Below are positions 60,785 to 64,000 of a stretch of 64,000 nucleotides of DNA, one piece after another. The notes below the pieces were generated by a model. The model did not search any database. It was not told the DNA's origin and saw only the letters and a program-made list of their open reading frames with translations. Source of the DNA: Pseudomonas neuropathica (GTDB lineage Bacteria > Pseudomonadota > Gammaproteobacteria > Pseudomonadales > Pseudomonadaceae); NCBI RefSeq assembly GCF_015461835.1, contig NZ_JACOPX010000024.1:1-64000 (forward strand), read 5' to 3'. Every line of letters begins with the position of its first letter. The first letter of the stretch is position 1. Position numbers and translations under genes: made by a program.

Positions 60785-61562
60785 TCGATTCTTTCCAGCG
60801 CGCCATCAGCCGACGCATGGCTTGCCACACAGCGGCCTTGCGCTGTGGCTCTTCCATTAACAATTCCAGACCGGGAATGGCCCAGGCCGAGCCCAGACCT
60901 TCGATCTGCAATTCACGATTGAACGCTTCGGCATCCGCTTCACCGGCAAAACGCACCGCCGGCAAGCCGATCAGCCACAGACAGGCGCAGGGTGCGGCTT
61001 CCATTTGCACGGAAAGGAAACCCTGAACGAAATCACGCGCCGCCTCCGGGCCTTGATCCATGGTGCCGCGATTGAGCCACGGCCAGCGCACCGGCTCACC
61101 GACGATTTGCGGCGCATCCGGCAGACCGGCGGCGCGCAGCATGTCTTTCAGCAGCAAATAGGCGGGATCACGGCTCTGGAACGGTTCGCCTGTGGGTAAC
61201 TCGACCAGCAGCAGGCATCGCCCGGCGCGCAGTAATTGCAGGGCGAAACGCGGTGGTGGCACCGGTGCCGGTTTGGCGACGACTGGCGTGTCGTCGGCCT
61301 CTTCTACCGGTTTGGCGTTGGTTCGTGTGCTGGCCAGCGAAGGACGCGGCACCTCGATCTTCGGCCGCTCACTCGGACGCGCAGCCGGTGCTGCCGGGGC
61401 TTCGGCCTGCGGAGCAAGCACGGCCGGCGCCTCTACCTCGGGCTCGGGCATGTCCAGCAGCTCGGGCCGCGACGGTGCGGCGAAGGGCAATTCGGTGCGC
61501 GGCAGCCAGTTGACCACCTGCATGGCGTTCAAATAGGCGCGGCGGCGGGACTCGATTAGCAA
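60777..61562 (-). CDS. holD: DNA polymerase III psi subunit, divergent long form
   Basis: Clamp-loader psi subunit that links chi, and through it SSB, to the tau/gamma complex. The 261-residue product is about twice the length of E. coli psi. The N-terminal SRRRAYLNAMQVVNWLPR resembles the chi-binding E. coli SRRDWQLQQLGITQWSLR, and the C-terminal RKAAVWQAMRRLM resembles RAALWQQI. A Pro/Ala-rich linker at about 30-95 explains frequent TonB-like labels. It starts with TTG at 61562 without a strong ribosome-binding site. It precedes rimI, and a divergent psi was biochemically identified at this locus in P. aeruginosa. Confidence 0.8.
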   Translation of the reverse strand: MLIESRRRAYLNAMQVVNWLPRTELPFAAPSRPELLDMPEPEVEAPAVLAPQAEAPAAPAARPSERPKIEVPRPSLASTRTNAKPVEEADDTPVVAKPAPVPPPRFALQLLRAGRCLLLVELPTGEPFQSRDPAYLLLKDMLRAAGLPDAPQIVGEPVRWPWLNRGTMDQGPEAARDFVQGFLSVQMEAAPCACLWLIGLPAVRFAGEADAEAFNRELQIEGLGSAWAIPGLELLMEEPQRKAAVWQAMRRLMARWKESNE

Positions 61563-61766
61563 GGGTCGGCCACTTGTGGATAACTGAAGTGCGCTGATTC
61601 TACCGCCCTTCGTTCAAGATCGCCCGTTGTAGATCGATACTCTTTCACGAGGCGCTTTACCACGCTCTTTATACAAAGAATGCGACAGCCCGTCCCGAGA
61701 GTGAATCGCATCCTTCGTGATGCAGTACAATCGCCGCTTTTCATTGCCAACCAGCCGGGCATTCCG

Positions 61767-63044
61767 ATGATCGAACCCAAGCGCGTCTTGCGCGCCCTCG
61801 CTGAACACTGGGCACTGCTTGAGCCACTGTGTGAGCACTTCGACCAAGGCACATTGAGCCTCAACGAACTGCGCTCACAGCTGGCCGCCCAACAACTGGA
61901 CAGCACGCCGCAGGACATCACCAGCCTGCTCGACGTGTGGATTCGCCTCGATATCCTGATTCCGGTGGCGAAAAGCCCGAACCGTTTCGAGCTGAACGCA
62001 CAGATCCATGATTTCCTCGCTTATCTGCGTCGCGAGCACCGACTGGGCCTGTGCCTGGAAATCGAAGCCTATCTGCGCCACCTCGAACGTCTGGCCGGTT
62101 ACATCCAGGACGCATTCGAAGTCCGCGATGGCCACGACCTCGCCCGCCAGTTGCGCCTGCTCGACATGCGCGTGCGCGACGTATTGAAGAAGCTCGACAA
62201 CGACGAACAGGCGCTGGTCGCCGTCGCCGAACGCGCGAAGACCAGCGACCGGCAGATTCCATTGCGTCAGCGTTATGCCGAAGTGTTGGCAACGTGGGAC
62301 GAATACGTCGAGCCGATGATTGATCTGGTGAACGCCGATGGCGCCTTCGAACAAGGCGTGCGCAAGGTCGAAACCGTGTTGCTGAAGATGCTCAGCGAAC
62401 AGCAACGCCTCGGCCATCTGGTCGACGACGACATGCTGCTGCGCACCCACGCACGCATCCTCGAGATGCAGACCAGCGCCCAACTGACCTTACGTCACGC
62501 CCGCGAACTGCTGCTGCCGCTGCGTGAGGAAGCGCGCCGGCACAACGCCGTGACCCGTGGCGCCGCGTTAGCCCTGGCAGCGATTCGCCGCAAAGGCATC
62601 GACGCCGTGCCGCAAGCCGCGATGCCGCTGTTCACCCGCCCGCAAAGCACCTTCCTCGGCAGCGCCAGTCAGGTCGAAGCCTACGTCTATGCGTTGGCGC
62701 GTTTCGAGCCAAAACCGGCGCGTTTCCCCAAGGCACACAAGACCCAGAAAGGCGAAGCCCCACGCGCGCCCCGCACCGTGCGCGAGATGGTCGACCGCTG
62801 CGAAGAAGCCTTGCCGATGCCGGATCTGATGACCTGGCTGCTCGAGCAGGAGCCGGACGGCGCCACCGACGAATTGCTCTACTGGTTCTCGCGCCTGTCG
62901 CGGGAAAAACGCTTCAAGCGCGAGCGTCTGGAACGCCGCGAATACCACACTCACGAGCACCAGGTCAGCCTGCGCTCCTTCGCCCTGCTCTCGGCCAGCG
63001 ACAGCGCCGCCGAGAATTCTGCGAGCATCCCCAATGCATCTTGA
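61767..63044 (+). CDS. mksF: Condensin subunit MksF (kleisin)
   Basis: Kleisin-like subunit of the MksBEF SMC complex, which organises chromosomes or, in the Wadjet form, cleaves plasmids. The 425-residue protein has an N-terminal winged-helix region (IEPKRVLRALAEHWALLEPL) and long helical segments (for example RDVLKKLDNDEQALVAVAER). Assignment rests mainly on order: this gene, the MksE-like gene overlapping by 11 bases, then an SMC-type ATPase overlapping by 4. The ATG at 61767 is chosen over a longer frame from 61680, which covers the promoter region. Confidence 0.87.
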   Translation: MIEPKRVLRALAEHWALLEPLCEHFDQGTLSLNELRSQLAAQQLDSTPQDITSLLDVWIRLDILIPVAKSPNRFELNAQIHDFLAYLRREHRLGLCLEIEAYLRHLERLAGYIQDAFEVRDGHDLARQLRLLDMRVRDVLKKLDNDEQALVAVAERAKTSDRQIPLRQRYAEVLATWDEYVEPMIDLVNADGAFEQGVRKVETVLLKMLSEQQRLGHLVDDDMLLRTHARILEMQTSAQLTLRHARELLLPLREEARRHNAVTRGAALALAAIRRKGIDAVPQAAMPLFTRPQSTFLGSASQVEAYVYALARFEPKPARFPKAHKTQKGEAPRAPRTVREMVDRCEEALPMPDLMTWLLEQEPDGATDELLYWFSRLSREKRFKRERLERREYHTHEHQVSLRSFALLSASDSAAENSASIPNAS

Positions 63045-63735
63045 TCTTTCCGAACTGTCGCAACTCGCGCCGATCTTCCGCGAGCTGTTCAAGGGTTACC
63101 ACGTCAGCCGCCGCGACCCGGAGCTGTACGCGCAACTGTCGAACTTCCAGGACCAGTACCGCACGCTGTTCAAGGCGCTGGGTTTTGAACTGGTCTGCGA
63201 TACCCGTGGTTTCTACTACTTTGTGCCGGACATGGCCGCTGCGGCGGTGAACAAGACCGCCCAGCGTCTGGCGCTGTTCACCTTCATCCTCGTCGAGCAC
63301 CTGGCCGATCAGGGCCGCGACCCGATCGCCGTGCTCGATGGCGGCAGCCTCGGCCGTGAAGAACTGCCATCGCTGCTGGAGAAGTACCGCGACCTGTTCA
63401 TTCAGGCCGAAGTGCAGACCGTTGAAGAGCTCGAAGAAAAGATCATGCGCCGCATGACTCAACTCGGTTTTGCCAGCGAAGAAAACGGCGTTTATCGCTT
63501 CCTGCCGCCAATGCACCGTTTCCTCGACGTGTGCCTGTCGGTACAGCAGGACCGCGATCTGGCGGCCAGCGTGCACAGCGTTCTGCCGTTGCCGGCGCCA
63601 GTGCTGATTGATGAAGCGGCGGAAGCCAAATTCCTCGAAACCGACGACCCGCTCGATCTCTCCGAATTTGAGGAAGAGAGCGAAGAAGATGCATTGGCCC
63701 GCGCCATTGCCGAAGAACAGGAGTCCGACGCATGA
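63034..63735 (+). CDS. mksE: Condensin subunit MksE
   Basis: Winged-helix (KITE-type) subunit that binds the kleisin MksF. The 233-residue protein has LSELSQLAPIFRELFKGYHV at the start, VCDTRGFYYFVPDMA, and a very acidic tail (DLSEFEEESEEDALARAIAE). It overlaps mksF by 11 bases and mksB by 4 (ATGA), showing translational coupling of the complex. Confidence 0.88.
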   Translation: MHLDLSELSQLAPIFRELFKGYHVSRRDPELYAQLSNFQDQYRTLFKALGFELVCDTRGFYYFVPDMAAAAVNKTAQRLALFTFILVEHLADQGRDPIAVLDGGSLGREELPSLLEKYRDLFIQAEVQTVEELEEKIMRRMTQLGFASEENGVYRFLPPMHRFLDVCLSVQQDRDLAASVHSVLPLPAPVLIDEAAEAKFLETDDPLDLSEFEEESEEDALARAIAEEQESDA

Positions 63736-64000
63736 GCCAGGAACGCTACGGCATCCGTCGCTTTGCCCTTTTGAACACCGCCGGTTACAGCCTCGGCCTG
63801 TTCCCGCTGGAAGAACCGTTGTCGGTTTACGGCGCGAACAACCTCGGTAAATCGGCGTCGATCAACGCCTTGCAGTTCCCGATTCTGGCGCGCATGTCGG
63901 ACATGAGTTTCGGCAAGTACAGCCTCGAACAATCGCGGCGCTTCTACTTCGCCTCCGACACCAGCTACATCCTCGTCGAAGTGAACCTGCCGCACGGCCC
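63732..64000 (+). CDS. mksB: Condensin SMC-type ATPase MksB, N-terminal part (cut by window end)
   Basis: The frame starts at the ATG overlapping the mksE stop and runs off the window after 89 codons without a stop. The N-terminal head begins MSQERYGIRRFALLNTAGYS and contains the Walker A motif VYGANNLGKSASINALQ, as in MukB/MksB head domains. The rest, with coiled coils and Walker B, lies beyond 64000. The fourth gene (mksG/jetD) that would mark a Wadjet defence operon cannot be seen here. Confidence 0.88.
   Translation, partial: MSQERYGIRRFALLNTAGYSLGLFPLEEPLSVYGANNLGKSASINALQFPILARMSDMSFGKYSLEQSRRFYFASDTSYILVEVNLPHG

Noticed and set aside
60777..61562. Energy transducer TonB
   Set aside because: No N-terminal TM helix and no TonB C-terminal domain; only the Pro/Ala-rich linker is similar. 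Psi-subunit motifs and rimI linkage explain the gene better.
1..64000. CRISPR array, prophage or insertion sequence
   Set aside because: No regularly spaced direct repeats, cas genes, phage structural genes or transposases are visible.

Overview
The window is a 64-kb piece of a Pseudomonas chromosome, most likely from the P. fluorescens group. Support comes from the high GC content, the Pseudomonas-type proteins (Mqo, YajG-like, PA4642-type, divergent HolD, MksFEB, PagL) and many paired REP repeats of the P. fluorescens type (TGTAGGAGTGAGCCTGCTCGCG, TGTAGGAGCTGCCGAAGGCTGCG and TGTGGGAGCGAGC families). From memory, the order of core genes follows the P. aeruginosa PAO1 region around PA4630-PA4686. 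No prophage, insertion sequence or CRISPR array is visible.

Layout. 1-14 kb: M48 protease, a dCache chemoreceptor, a degenerate SRAP protein, small zinc-ribbon and DUF2007 proteins, an acyltransferase, a YajG lipoprotein, malate:quinone oxidoreductase, and purine/pyrimidine salvage (hpt, divergent from upp-uraA). 14-26.3 kb: hemH and a TIGR01777 epimerase, then a two-gene operon (FAD oxidoreductase plus TIGR02450 protein) and a tightly overlapping operon of nine or ten genes: DUF523/DUF1722 protein, MerR/LitR-type regulator, DNA photolyase, NTF2-like protein, SDR, FAD desaturase-like protein, DUF1365, CFA-synthase-like methyltransferase, DUF2878 and a YkgJ protein. 26.4-31.8 kb, minus strand: pagL, then hemA-prfA-prmC-moeB-murI. 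31.9-38.9 kb, plus strand: TPR lipoprotein, lolB, ispE, tRNA-Gln, prs, rplY, pth, ychF. 39-58.5 kb, more variable: Fsr-type exporter, second chemoreceptor, tRNA-Met, DUF2817 hydrolase, gamma-glutamyltransferase, flavin reductase, BdlA-like PAS-MCP, an MFS transporter, AtoE-type transporter, HscC with a membrane J-protein, a Tat-exported acid phosphatase, an unknown exported protein and a SET-domain protein. 59-64 kb: carbonic anhydrase, an acidic protein, rimI and holD (psi), and mksF-mksE-mksB, with mksB cut by the window end.

The most interesting part is the probable light/singlet-oxygen response regulon at 16.1-26.3 kb. Both promoters carry copies of a TGTACA-type direct repeat with exactly 12 bases between the halves, the arrangement reported for the P. 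putida LitR-family regulator PplR1. The genes combine DNA repair (PhrB), membrane-lipid modification that resembles furan-fatty-acid synthesis, a regulator without a recognisable B12 site, and a predicted Fe-S protein of the thiouracil-desulfidase family. Other points of note are a PHO-box-like repeat before the acid phosphatase, a SRAP protein missing two catalytic residues, an 11-G tract upstream of hpt, and a 138-bp element with terminal inverted repeats between rplY and pth.
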